From: Phylloscopus collybita
Taxonomy: Eukaryota; Chordata; Aves; Passeriformes; Phylloscopidae
DNA: 64,000 nucleotides
Assembly (NCBI GenBank): GCA_027886175.1
Contig: JAJNNQ010000011.1
Location: forward strand, 3,472,001 to 3,536,000
Direction: 5' to 3'
The stretch's first letter is position 1. Each line of letters begins with the position of its first letter. The notes beneath the pieces are model-generated. The model ran no database searches, was not told the origin of the DNA, and was given only the letters and a program-made list of their open reading frames with translations. A program made the translations under genes and the position numbers. Positions 1 to 10,850 of this stretch are shown here, piece by piece.

Positions 1-1230
1 GAATTGTTGAAAATGACCCCAGAATATTGGCTTTCACATTTGTGTGCTGGTCTTTATCTGTGGTTATTGATTGTAAGCACAGTGCAGTTTAGAATCCCTT
101 TGAGCTTCTTGCTCATTTAACCTCATTGCTCATTTGAAGTCTGCACCGTGTAACTCATGGAAGCAGCAGTGGGATGAGTATTTGATGTTGATGTAGACAC
201 CTGACAGCTTCTAGAACTGATCATGGGATGAATGTATTGTACTGTAGGCCTTCCCAAAATAGAAAATGGTCCAATCCTTGTGTGTAACCCAGAGAACTGT
301 ATAAAGCACTCAGGTTGTTTCCCACAGCTGCTGACTGACCTCTCCAAGGGATGAGATAAGGGCCACACAAACCAGAGCAGCAGAGAAGAATGAGAGAAGA
401 GTTTGTGAACTGTTCCCTCTCTGGGAAGTGGGAAACAACAGGATGAGGCCACAAGAAGAAATAAAAGAGATTGACCTGATCTGCAGGATGTGATGTAGAT
501 AAGCCAGAGCAGACAACAAAATAAAGAAAAGTTTCTAAACCATCAAAAGCTGCAAGAATGTTTGAACAGCACATGAAACTCATGAATATGTATGCAGCTC
601 AGTAAAGGAACAGCACAGAGATAAGGCTGCCGTAATTTGCAGGGTGTTCCTTGGATGTTGGCCAGGAATACGCCAGCGCTGGACATTGTCCCAGTTTTTT
701 TCCTTATTGGACTTTTGGAAAATATTCTAAGACTGAGTTTTCGTTTTTCTCAAAATTGAGCTCACTGACAATAATCCCAAAACCAAAGAGGACCCAGGAA
801 GCAAAAACAGAGTCAGTGTGTGAAATCTGCTTGGAGAGAGGGACGGGGACTTGGAGATAAGGAAGGAATGAGAGAAACTCATCAGTTCCAGAAAATGTTA
901 CTCATTGACACGGACTGCTGCTCAGCCAAGGTCCTGCTGAATTCCTGAACACGGAGAAGAAGAACAAAGCCTGAACAGAGCCAGGAATATCGGATGTTAT
1001 ACAAAAGGGGGGTGCATATTAACGAGGACATGCAGCAGGGGGATCGGGAAGGCTGAACTTTCCAAGGACCTTTGCCAGCGGGCAAAGGGAGAGGGAGATG
1101 CAGAAGGGAAAATCAGGATAAAAAGGAAGCTGCGAACTACAACAATTGGAGAGACCGCATGGCAAATGCCGCATGGCCTCTCCCTTTGTTCATGAATAAA
1201 GTCACTTTTACAGGACTCCTCTGGCTCCTT
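1..1230 (+). repeat. Upstream half of divergent promoter block, copy V (cut by window edge)
   Basis: This stretch recurs inverted at about 12,060-10,850 and direct at about 24,475-25,700 and 38,190-39,175. In the first 60 bases I see one mismatch against the inverted copy. It ends in a roughly 350-base sub-block (about 890-1,230) holding GGTGCATATTAA and a CATGAATAAAGTCACTTTTACAGG segment that looks like a polyadenylation or LTR R-U5 region. A diverged version of that sub-block lies at the far side of each complete promoter block. A minus-strand frame at 221-583 stays open in all four copies. I do not recognise the element. Confidence 0.6.
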
Positions 1231-1259
1231 CGGGCACAGAAACCTCTGGCGATGCCAAT

Positions 1260-2542
1260 TTGCTCGCACAGGCCCGGGGACAGCGCAGCGCCTCCGTCCT
1301 ACCCACAGGAACCGGGACGAGCCAGCGCTGCTCCGGCCCCGGCTCCTGCCCAGGCACCCGCGGGAAGGAGACCGCGGGCAGCCGCTCCCGCAGCGCCCTC
1401 AGGGCACGGGGAACACGGCGCGGACACGGCACAACCCAGCCACAGCCAGAGCCCCCTGCCGCCCCCTCCGCCCGCAGCCAGCCCCGAGCCCCGGCACAAC
1501 CCAGCGCGGCTCCCACCTGCGCCGGGGCCGCCTCCGAGCTCCGCCGCCGCCGCCTCCTCCACACCGAGGATCCGAAAATGGCGCCCCTGAAAAGCCAGGG
1601 CTGTCCTTCTGCCCGCTCTGCCCAATCACCGTGCAGCGAGAGCCAAGAGTGACGGCACCATCAGCCAATGGCCGCGAGCCATTGGCGGGCTCTGCGCACG
1701 GCCCAGCCCCGCCCCGCGCTCTCAGGCCCCGCCCCCGGGCTGTCTGAGGGCAAAGCCGCAGATGAGGAACAGCCCTGGGACGGGCCCGGGCCCGAGGCGG
1801 GATGGAGCTGAAAACACAAACAAAGTTCTCCGCACCTCCCGCACCGCCTTGCCCAGCCCTGCCTGCTGGGTGCCTCCGACTCAGCGGGAAGCCCTCGAGC
1901 CCTACTTCTCCTACCCCCTACCTGGGAGCATCAGTTCGTCACTTTGATTTCCCCGAAAAAGGGAAAACTGCCCCAATCTCCTGTCGATGAGTGGAAGAGG
2001 GGAGAGATTTCTGGCAGAAAAGTTCAAAATTCAAAGAACGACAATGAGAAGTAAATGAAGACCCTTAAAATCAGCCTCCCCTGACGCCTCCCTCCTTCCA
2101 GCTCCACCTCCTCCCCCGGCAGAGCAGGGAGACAGGGAATGGGGCCATGGTCAGTTCGTGCCCCGGGGCTTTTCCGGCTGCTCAGGGACAGGAGCTGTTC
2201 CCCTGCTGCACCCTGGGCTCCCTCCCACAGCAGAGCTCTCCAGGAACTCCCAGTGAGAGCGATTCTGGGAGGGAAAGCGCTCCCAGTTCCTTCCCGCTGC
2301 TCCCAGGATCGCTCCCGGTGCCGCGCGGGGCGGGGCCGCTTTGGAACCCCCCCGGGGCAGAGCGCGGCTGCTTTTGGGTGTCGGCACCGCCCGGGCCGGG
2401 CTGGGAGCGGAGGAGGAGCGGGAGGAAGAGGAGGGACAGAGGAGGAAGAGGAGGAGCAGCAACACCACGCGGTTTTCCCGCCCGCCCGCTCCGGCCGCAG
2501 CTCCCCCGGCTCCGGCAGCATCGCGCACCCCGGAACCCGCAG
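1260..2542 (+). promoter_or_regulatory. CpG-island promoter and 5' noncoding exon of Z1
   Basis: GC-rich and CpG-rich sequence with CCAAT at 1,665-1,669, an inverted ATTGG at 1,681-1,685, GC boxes (GCCCCGCCCC) near 1,705-1,735, and a YY1-type GAAAATGGCGCC at 1,574-1,585. A purine-rich stretch (2,405-2,465) precedes a splice donor CGCAG|GTGAGC, so a noncoding first exon probably ends at 2,542 and joins an acceptor (AAACCAG) near 2,838, just before the Z1 start codon. The same arrangement occurs inverted for Z2. The transcription start was not mapped. Confidence 0.65.
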
Positions 2543-2865
2543 GTGAGCGGGGAGAGGGAGCTCGCCCCAAATCCATCGGGGAGGGGCTCCGAGAGGGTTT
2601 TTTTTTCGGGGCAGGGGATGTTTGGCTCTTGCAGGACTCCAAAGCCGAGGCGGAGATGCCCCTGGAGGGATCTTGCGGGGTCCCAGGTGGCGCTGGCCCG
2701 GTCCTGGCGGGCAGAGCCTGGAGATGAGCGGGGTCCGGGACTCCGAGGCTGAAAGGGGCGCTGACTTCTGCAGCTGCGCTTGGGCAGCGGGACCATCAAA
2801 CCCAACGGGCTCAGCCCTTGTTTTCCCACCCAAACCAGGATCTCCTATTCCCAAACCTTGGCCGG

Positions 2866-4006
<1,141 letters not shown>

Positions 4007-4381
4007 GGGAAGCCCTGGGAATGCCCTGAGAATGGGAAGAGCTTCGTGCGCTGCTCCAGCTCCATCCCCCGTGGGAGGATCGGTGTTGGGTGTCACTGAA
4101 GGCGTCCTGGTGCCAGCATCCCAACAGCTGTGGTGACATTGTCCCCTGATGAGCATCCTGGTGCCATCGTGTCCCCTCCCTCCGGATGTCTCCAGCGCCT
4201 GCCGTGCCTCCCTCACCCCTCTGTGTGTGCCTGTCCTGCCTGCTGTGTCCCGGTCCCTCCTGTGTGTCCCTGTCCCCTGTGTCCCTGTCCCTTGCCCCCA
4301 GTGGGGCCACAGTCCCTGAGGTACCAGGCCCTGTTCCACAAGGTGCCCTGTGTCCCACAGGGTGTCCCCCTGTCCCTCAGG

Positions 4382-4955
4382 ATGTTCCCATGGCTGCTCC
4401 TGACGCTGAGCATCTTCACCTGTCCTGTCACAGGTAGGGACATCCCACGACACCCTGTGACACTCCATGACATCCAATGACACCCTTAGTCCTTTGATTT
4501 TGGCTCCTTCCTCTCCCCATTTTGGCTCCTTTCCCCGTGATTTGGGTCCCTTTGCCCTATTTTGGATCCTTTGCCTCATTTCTCATCCTTTCCTCCAATT
4601 TTGGGTGCCCTCCCCTTGACTTTGACACATTTTTGGGTGCCTCCCTCCTCCTCCAACCCTCACTCACCAGCCCCTGTCCCCACAGGCGTGTCCCCAACTG
4701 TGTCCCCAACTGTCCCCATGTACCACATGGACTCAGTGCCCACCATCCTGGATGCCCTTGAGTCCTCAACCCAGGACTGTGGATCTCCTCTTCCAGGAGA
4801 TCCAGAGCTGGTCTGGCTTCCTGGGGACATCGGTTGCACTAGGGCTCGGGGTGGGTGGCCTGGTGGTGTTGGTGGGAGGGGGTTTGGGGTCATCTTGGGA
4901 CTGGCCATGGGTCTTGTCCACTCTGCAGTGAGGAGCAGCCCCAGCTGGGGAGCCT
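4382..4955 (+). other. Possible remnant of a small signal-peptide/transmembrane gene
   Basis: A start codon at 4,382 opens a signal-peptide-like stretch (MFPWLLLTLSIFTCPVT) that runs into a donor ACAG|GTAGGG at 4,432. An acceptor CCCCACAG lies at about 4,685, and the next segment stays open in the matching phase. A different frame of the same downstream segment (about 4,780-4,900) encodes a Gly/Leu/Val-rich membrane-like helix (LGLGVGGLVVLVGGG). The two halves do not share a frame unless another splice is used. I do not recognise the product, and it may be chance in GC-rich sequence. Confidence 0.25.
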
Positions 4956-4959
4956 GAGA

Positions 4960-5780
4960 TGGAAGGGGGCAAGGAGAGGTTGGATTCTGAGCCAGATGGA
5001 CACCAGAGCTATGGATCCCCCTCTGGCTGGACACTGGTCCAGATGGGCACCAGAGCCACCAGCTGAACTCTGGTATGGATAGCCCCTGGCCCTGCAGCCC
5101 CCTAGCCTGGCCGGCCCCCAGCCCAGATGGCCACCAATCTGGCAACATGCCAGCCCACCCCACTGGCCCACCAGCTCATCCCAACCCCAAAACCCCCAAA
5201 ATAAACCCAATTCCAGAACATCGCCTCCAGGTGATCCCTGCAGAGTGAGGGGGAAACTGAGGCACGGGCTGGGGGTGTCTGGGGTGACAGGAGAGGACTT
5301 CATGACCCACCCTGGAGACCCCCAAACAAGCACCCACTCCCCAAATTGTCACTGCAGCATCCCAGGACCCCCAGCTGTCACATCCAGGGGGCTCCAGGAG
5401 CCACTGTGACCCCGCAGTCCCTGCCAGGGGTGACCCGCGGTGTCTCCCCGGTGTCACTGGGGCATCCCCAGCGGGAGAAGTGACATCACCTCCTAGAGGA
5501 GGAGGAGGAGGAGAGGTGAGGGTGTGACTCAAACTCCTGCCTGCTCACATTGGGAATCCCCTACAGGAATCAGGGTCGAGTGTGGGTGCAGCAGCGGAGG
5601 TACCTTGGGTGACTGGGAGTGGGGACACAGGGACAGTCCCCACAGTCCCCAGAGTCCCCTGGGGGATGTGGCGTGCAGGGGGTGCAAGGTAGCAGAGCAT
5701 CCTCAGTGGGATGTGGGGGGGTTGGAGTCGTGGGGGTGACCCCAAAAATGTTGTCACTGCCTCGCTTTGGGGCACTGGTG
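4960..5780. other. No gene seen
   Basis: GC-rich single-copy sequence between Z1 and the loop of the inverted arms. AATAAACCCAATTCC near 5,200 could be a polyadenylation signal for something upstream on the plus strand. Short GAGGAGGAGG and GTCCCC runs are present. Nothing in it supports a coding exon. Confidence 0.4.
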
Positions 5781-6300
5781 ACAAGTCGGGTTAGTGCAGA
5801 CACAACCTCCACATTCAGGCTGGGAATACTTACAGGGTCTCCCACCTCTTAATTTGACTGATCCTGAAATAACTTGGGAATATAGAAACAGCGAGCGCAG
5901 AGAGAATATGGGATGGGGATTTGTAGGAAAGCACCCCACACCTGAGGAAGTGTTTTCCATAAAGGGAAAGGTTTGACTCACACCTTGTATTGCTTATAAG
6001 GTAAAGTACCGATAAACTGCTTTGCTGTCCTGACACTACTTGGATCAGTGCCAAGACAAGCACCTGTTGGACTTTGTTGCTGTTCTTCAAATCCTGTACC
6101 TCTTTCTATCAGCAGTTTGCCAGTGGAGCACTCTTTGATCGTTAAGTAGATAAGAGAGAGAACAAAGGGGCTTGGGGCATTTTCGAGGTGTTGCAGCAGG
6201 TGGATGGGACCTGTCCCTATCCTGAGCTTGGCTTTGTTCTTTCTTCTGTATTATTTTCTTTCTTTTATTAAACCTTTTTGATTTTTCAAGCCATACTCAA
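5781..6300 (+). mobile_element. Possible LTR or retroelement fragment
   Basis: AT-richer than its surroundings, with a TATA-like GCTTATAAGG near 5,991 and a TTTTATTAAACCTTTTTGATTTTTCAAG tail near 6,263 that resembles the R region of an avian LTR. Frames are short. Neither target duplications nor a primer-binding site can be seen. The call rests on texture only. Confidence 0.25.
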
Positions 6301-6734
6301 CCATGCTGTCTCGCTAATGGATTTAAGCCATTTCTCTGCAAGGGCTGGACCCTCAGAGGCACTGGGAACCCCACCAGGGATCAGTGTTCCAAAGCGTTGC
6401 AGTGAAACACATCGGGGGCTGCCAGCTCTGCAGCTGGGCCTCCCCTGGGCTGCTGCGGCCCAGGGCCCAAAGGCTGGAGCTGCAGCCTTGCTCCTGTCTC
6501 AGGAACAGGAGCCTCCTGCAGGCCCGTGTCCCCTCCATGTCCCCGGCAGGAGGGAGGGCTCTGAGGCACAGGGGGTGCTGGCAGGAGGGGCTGCTCTGGC
6601 CAGCTGGGGGCCTCTGAGAAATGCCCAAAGCCTTGTGCTCTCTGCAGCTGGCCAAGGAGAGCAGCAGGGCTGAAGGGTTCGTGTGCCACAGCCAGCCCGA
6701 GCTGGGGAGCCCTCAGGGCCCCGTGTGAGAGGCG
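6301..6734. other. No gene seen
   Basis: Moderately GC-rich sequence with short overlapping frames on both strands and no convincing splice-bounded exon or repeat structure. Confidence 0.4.
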
Positions 6735-7460
6735 GCCCTGGGGAATGGCACTGGGAATGGGGACAGGGAATGGGAATGGGACAGGAAATATGAGACAGGG
6801 ACTGGGAATAGAACTGGGAATGGGGACAGGGACCAAGGATTGGACCAGGAATACTGGACTGGGACTAGGAATGGAGAGAGGGATCAGGAATGAGGACAGG
6901 GATTGGGAATGGGGACGAGGTCCAGGAATGGGATGAGGAATATTAACAGGGACCGGGAATGGGACCGCAAATGGGGACAGAGATTGGGAATATGGACAGG
7001 GACCAGGAATGGGACTGGAAATACGAGACAGGAATTTGGAATGATACATAGAATAGGGACAGAGACCAAAATTGGGCCCAGGAGTACTGGACTGGGAATG
7101 GGACAGGGACCAGGAATGGGACTGGGAACACGTGAGTATTCCCGGGAATACGGTAATACAGGAATATGGGAAGGGGGAAGGGAATATGGAAACAGGACAG
7201 AGAACATGGAAACAGAAACCAGGGAGAGAATATGGGATATGGATTAGGAAGATGGGACCAGGATTGGAAAGAGGAATATGGGAAGGGGATGGGGAATACT
7301 GCAATTAAAATGTGGGAGCTGCAGTGGGACCAAGAATACGAGAATGGGAACAGGGTAGGGAATATGGGACTGGGAATATGGGAACATCAAGCAGAGAATA
7401 CTGGATAGGGACAGGGAAGGAGACCGCGAATGGGATCCAGACTGGAATGGGAGCAGGACA
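6735..7460 (+). repeat. Degenerate GGGAATGGGACAGGGA minisatellite
   Basis: About 700 bases built from interleaved GGGAATGGGAC, GGGGACAGGGA and GGGACTGGGAATA words. Spacing is irregular and substitutions are frequent. Purines dominate the plus strand. Similar words appear near the MHC fragment at 46,230-46,500. The long frames on both strands across this block are composition effects. Confidence 0.75.
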
Positions 7461-7539
7461 GGACTGTGAGTGGAATGACAGAGGAACGGGTGGCAGGCAG
7501 GGGTGGTGACAGCGGGGAGAGCAGGAACCTGGACAGTAG

Positions 7540-7810
7540 ACACTGGGAACTGGAAGAGGGGGACATCGGGAGAGTTCTGAGGCAGGAGGTCCTTGATCAG
7601 CTGCCCAAGAACTCAGCCAGGGCCTCCCAGCACAGCTGGAGCTGCTCAGCCTGGGGAGCCCAAAGCCCTGAGAACCCCCAAGTGTCTGCCAAGAACCCTC
7701 AAGTCCCTCACACCCAGCATCCCCCACATCCCCTGCAAGATCTGCCCATGTCCCCATCCATGTCTTTGTTTAAAATCTTTATTTTTACCTTGGTTTTGGG
7801 AGTTTTGAAA
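7540..7810 (+). repeat. 3'-flank element of Z2, inverted paralogue at 15,720-16,250
   Basis: The segment reads AGCTGCCCAAGAACTCAGCCAGGGCCTCCCAGC and continues to a TCTTTATTTTTACC tail. A related sequence lies on the opposite strand beyond the 3' end of Z3. Both flank the downstream side of a zinc-finger gene, so the duplicated unit extends past the coding region. I do not recognise the element. Confidence 0.45.
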
Positions 7811-7976
7811 GGATAAAGAGAAATGAAAGGAAAATCCTGGCAAAGGGAACCAGGAGGCTGTGGAGTGACCAACCAGGTGTTCCTGGGGATCAGCCAGCAC
7901 TGATCCTCCCATGGGAGATGGAGCTGGAGCAGCGCACGAAGCTCTTCCTGCACTCAGGACACTCCCAGGGCTTCCC

Positions 7977-9211
7977 TTAGTGGTGGTTCCGTGGGTGTTG
8001 GGTCAAATGAGAGCTGCGTGAGAAACTCTTCCCACACTGGGGACACTCGTAGGGCCTCTCCCCGCTGTGGATGTGCTGGTGGCTGACAAGGGTGCAGTTT
8101 TGCTTGAAGCCCATCCCGCAGTGGGGGCAGCGGAAGGGCCTCTCACCCATGTGAATCCGTTGGTGCAGGAAGAGACGGGAGCTGCTCTTAAACTTCTTCC
8201 TGCATTGATCACACTCGTAGGGCCTCTCCCCGGTGTGGGTCCTCTGGTGGACAATCAGGGAGGATCTCTGGATGAAGCCCTTCCCACACTCCCCACACTC
8301 ATAGGGCCGTTCCCCTGTGTGGATCCTCTGGTGGCGGATCAGATGGGAGCTCAACCTGAAGCTCTTCCCACACTCAGGACACTCGTAGGGCCTCTCCCCG
8401 GTGTGGATGCGCCGGTGGTTGATGAGGGTGAAGTTGCGGTTGAAGCCCTTCCCACAGTCAGGGCAGAGGAAGGGCCTCTCCTCCGTGTGAATCCGCTGAT
8501 GGACGAGGAGATCGGAGCTGCTCTGAAACCTCTTCCTGCACTGGTCACACTCATAGGGCCTCAACCCCGTGTGGACCATCTGGTGGCGGATAAGGTGGGA
8601 GTTGTGGCTGAAGCTCTTCTCACATTCTCCACATTTGTAGGGTCTCTCTCCAGTGTGGATTCTCAAGTGGCGGATCAGGTCGGATCTCCAGCTGAAGCTC
8701 TTGTCACATTTTGAGCACTTGTGGGGCTTCTCCACATTTAGAAGCTGCTCAGACACCCCCAGCTGTGACCTCCGGCCGCATCTGCGGCTGCGTCTCTGGC
8801 CCAGGGTGGGTCTTTCCTCCTGGGATCCCCGAGATCTGCCTTTGCAGCCCCTCGTCGTGCAGGATCTCCGGGGATTTTCCTCCATGTCAGATTCCTGCAC
8901 CGCAGAGCCGCTCAAAACAGCCTCTTCCACGAGGTTCTGCTGCGGGGATTTGTCCTCCCTGGACTGCGTCCTCAGCGCCGTGTCTGGGGGAAGAAGGGCA
9001 AGGAGAGGATGGGATTTGCCTCTGTGCCAGAGACAAGGGGAAGGAGATGCCTGGCAGGACAGCGTCGGCAGCGGGGTTGTCCTACAGCTGGGGCCTGGGC
9101 TGGGCTGGGAGATGGAGCAGGAGAGAGGGGGAAAGTGGCAGTGACTTCCTCCTCACCTGCCTGGGGCTGCAGGGCCATCTCTCCCTTCCTTGCGGCCTCC
9201 TCCTCCTCCAT
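7977..9211 (-). CDS. Z2: intact type A C2H2 zinc-finger protein, 9 fingers
   Basis: Two coding exons on the minus strand: 9,211-9,157 ([18 protein letters not shown] plus one base, donor GCAG|GTGAGG) and 8,983-7,977 (acceptor CCCCCAG). The predicted protein is about 353 residues. An acidic start is followed by a basic, Ser-rich linker with two Arg-rich patches, then nine consecutive C2H2 fingers from HKCSKC (about 8,720) to the final HPRNHH-stop, joined by HTGERPY-type linkers. All zinc-binding Cys and His residues are present. Expected role: nuclear sequence-specific DNA binding. No effector domain is recognised. It is the intact partner of Z1 in the inverted arms and is transcribed away from the promoter at 9,534-10,850, whose other side faces Z3. 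The start was chosen because it lies just after an acceptor-like AAACCAG, as in Z1. Confidence 0.85.
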
Positions 9212-9533
9212 CCGGCCAAGGTTTGGGAATACGAGATCCTGGTTTGGGTGGGAAAACAAGGGCTGAGCGCGTTGGGTTTGATGGTCCCGCTGCCCAAGCG
9301 CAGCTGCAGAAGTCAGCGCCGCTTTCAGCCTCGGAGTCCCGGACCCCGCTCATCTCCAGGCTCTGCCCGCCAGGACCGGGCCATCGCCACCTGGGACCCC
9401 GCAAGATCCCTCCAGGGGCATCTCCGCCTCGGCTTTGGAGTCCTGCAAGAGCCAAACATCCCCTGCCCCGAAAAAAAACCGTCTCAGAGCCCCCCCCCGA
9501 TGGATTTGGGGCGAGCTCCCTCTCCCCGCTCAC

Positions 9534-10850
9534 CTGCGGGTTCCGGGGTGCGCGATGCTTCCGGAGCCGGGGGAGCTGCGGCCGGAGCGGGCGGGCGGGA
9601 AAACCGCGTGGTGTTGCTGCTCCTCCTCTTCCTCCTCTGTCCCTCCTCTTCCTCCCGCTCCTCCTCCGCTCCCAGCCCGGCCCGGGCGGTGCCGACACCC
9701 AAAAGCAGCCGCGCTCTGCCCCGGGGGGGTTCCAAAGCGGCCCCGCCCCGCGCGGCACCGGGAGCGATCCTGGGAGCAGCGGGAAGGACCTGGGAGCGCT
9801 TTCCCTCCCAGAATCGCTCTCACTGGGAGTTCCTGGAGAACTCTGCTGTGGGAGGGAGCCCAGGGTGCAGCAGGGGAACAGCTCCTGTCCCTGAGCAGCC
9901 GGAAAAGCCCCGGGGCACGAACTGACCATGGCCCCATTCCCTGTCTCCCTGCTCTGCCGGGGGAGGAGGTGGAGCTGGAAGGAGGGAGGCGTCAGGGGAG
10001 GCTGATTTTAAGGGTCTGCATTTACTTCTCATTGTCGAGCTCTGAAATGTTGGAGTTTTCTACCAGAAATCTCTCCCCTCTTCTAGTCATCGACAGGAAA
10101 TTGGGGCAGTTTTCGCTTTTTCGGGGAAATCAAAGTGACGAACTGATGCTCCTAGGTAGGGGGTAGGAGAAGTGGGGCTCTAGGGCTTCCCGCTGAGTCG
10201 GAGGCACCCAGCAGGCAGGGCTGGGCAAGGCGGTGCGGGAGGTGCGGAGAACTTTGTTTGTGTTTTCAGCTCCATCCCGCCTCGGGCCCGGGCCCGTCCC
10301 AGGGCTGTTCCTCATCTGCGGCTTTGCCCTCAGACAGCCCGGGGGCGGGGCCTGAGAGCGCGGGGCGGGGCTGGGCCGTGTGCAGAGCCCGCCCATGGCT
10401 CTCAGGCCATTGGCTGATGGTGCCGTCACTCCTGGCTCTGGCTGCACGGTGATTGGGCAGAGCGGGCAGAGCGCGGTCCTGCCGTAGGAGCGGCGCCATT
10501 TTCGGCTCCTCAGTGCGGGCGCCGGAGCGGCGGCAGCGACCGGAGCCCGGGGAGGCGGCGGCGGAGCTCGGAGGCGGCCCCGGCGCAGGTGGGAGCCGCG
10601 CTGGGTTGTGCCGGGGCTCGGGGCTGGCTGCGGGCGGAGGGGGCGGCAGGGGGCTCTGGCTGTGGCTGTGTTGTGCCGTGTCCGCGCCGTGTTCCCCGTG
10701 CCCTGAGGGCGCTGCGGGAGCGGCTGCCCGCGGTCTCCTTCCCGCGGGTGCCTGGGCAGGAGCCGGGGCCGGAGCAGCGCTGGCTCGTCCCGGTTCCTGT
10801 TGGTAGGACGGAGGCGCTGCACTGTCCCCGGGCCTGAGCGGGAAAATTGG
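9534..10850 (-). promoter_or_regulatory. CpG-island promoter and 5' noncoding exon of Z2
   Basis: Inverted counterpart of 1,260-2,542. A YY1-type site (GGCGCCATTTTC on plus) lies at 10,492-10,503, with CCAAT/ATTGG and GC boxes just downstream in gene direction. A noncoding exon ends at 9,534 with donor CGCAG|GTGAGC. Very close to the Z1 promoter by eye, so regulatory logic is probably shared. Confidence 0.65.

Noticed and set aside
2024..2854. Long frames over the CpG islands (also 9,153-9,929)
   Set aside because: High GC lowers stop frequency. The region fits a promoter plus noncoding exon with a donor, and the frames are not maintained across copies.
6745..7408. Gly/Met/Asn-rich frames on the plus strand
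   Set aside because: They arise from the GGGAATGGGAC minisatellite.
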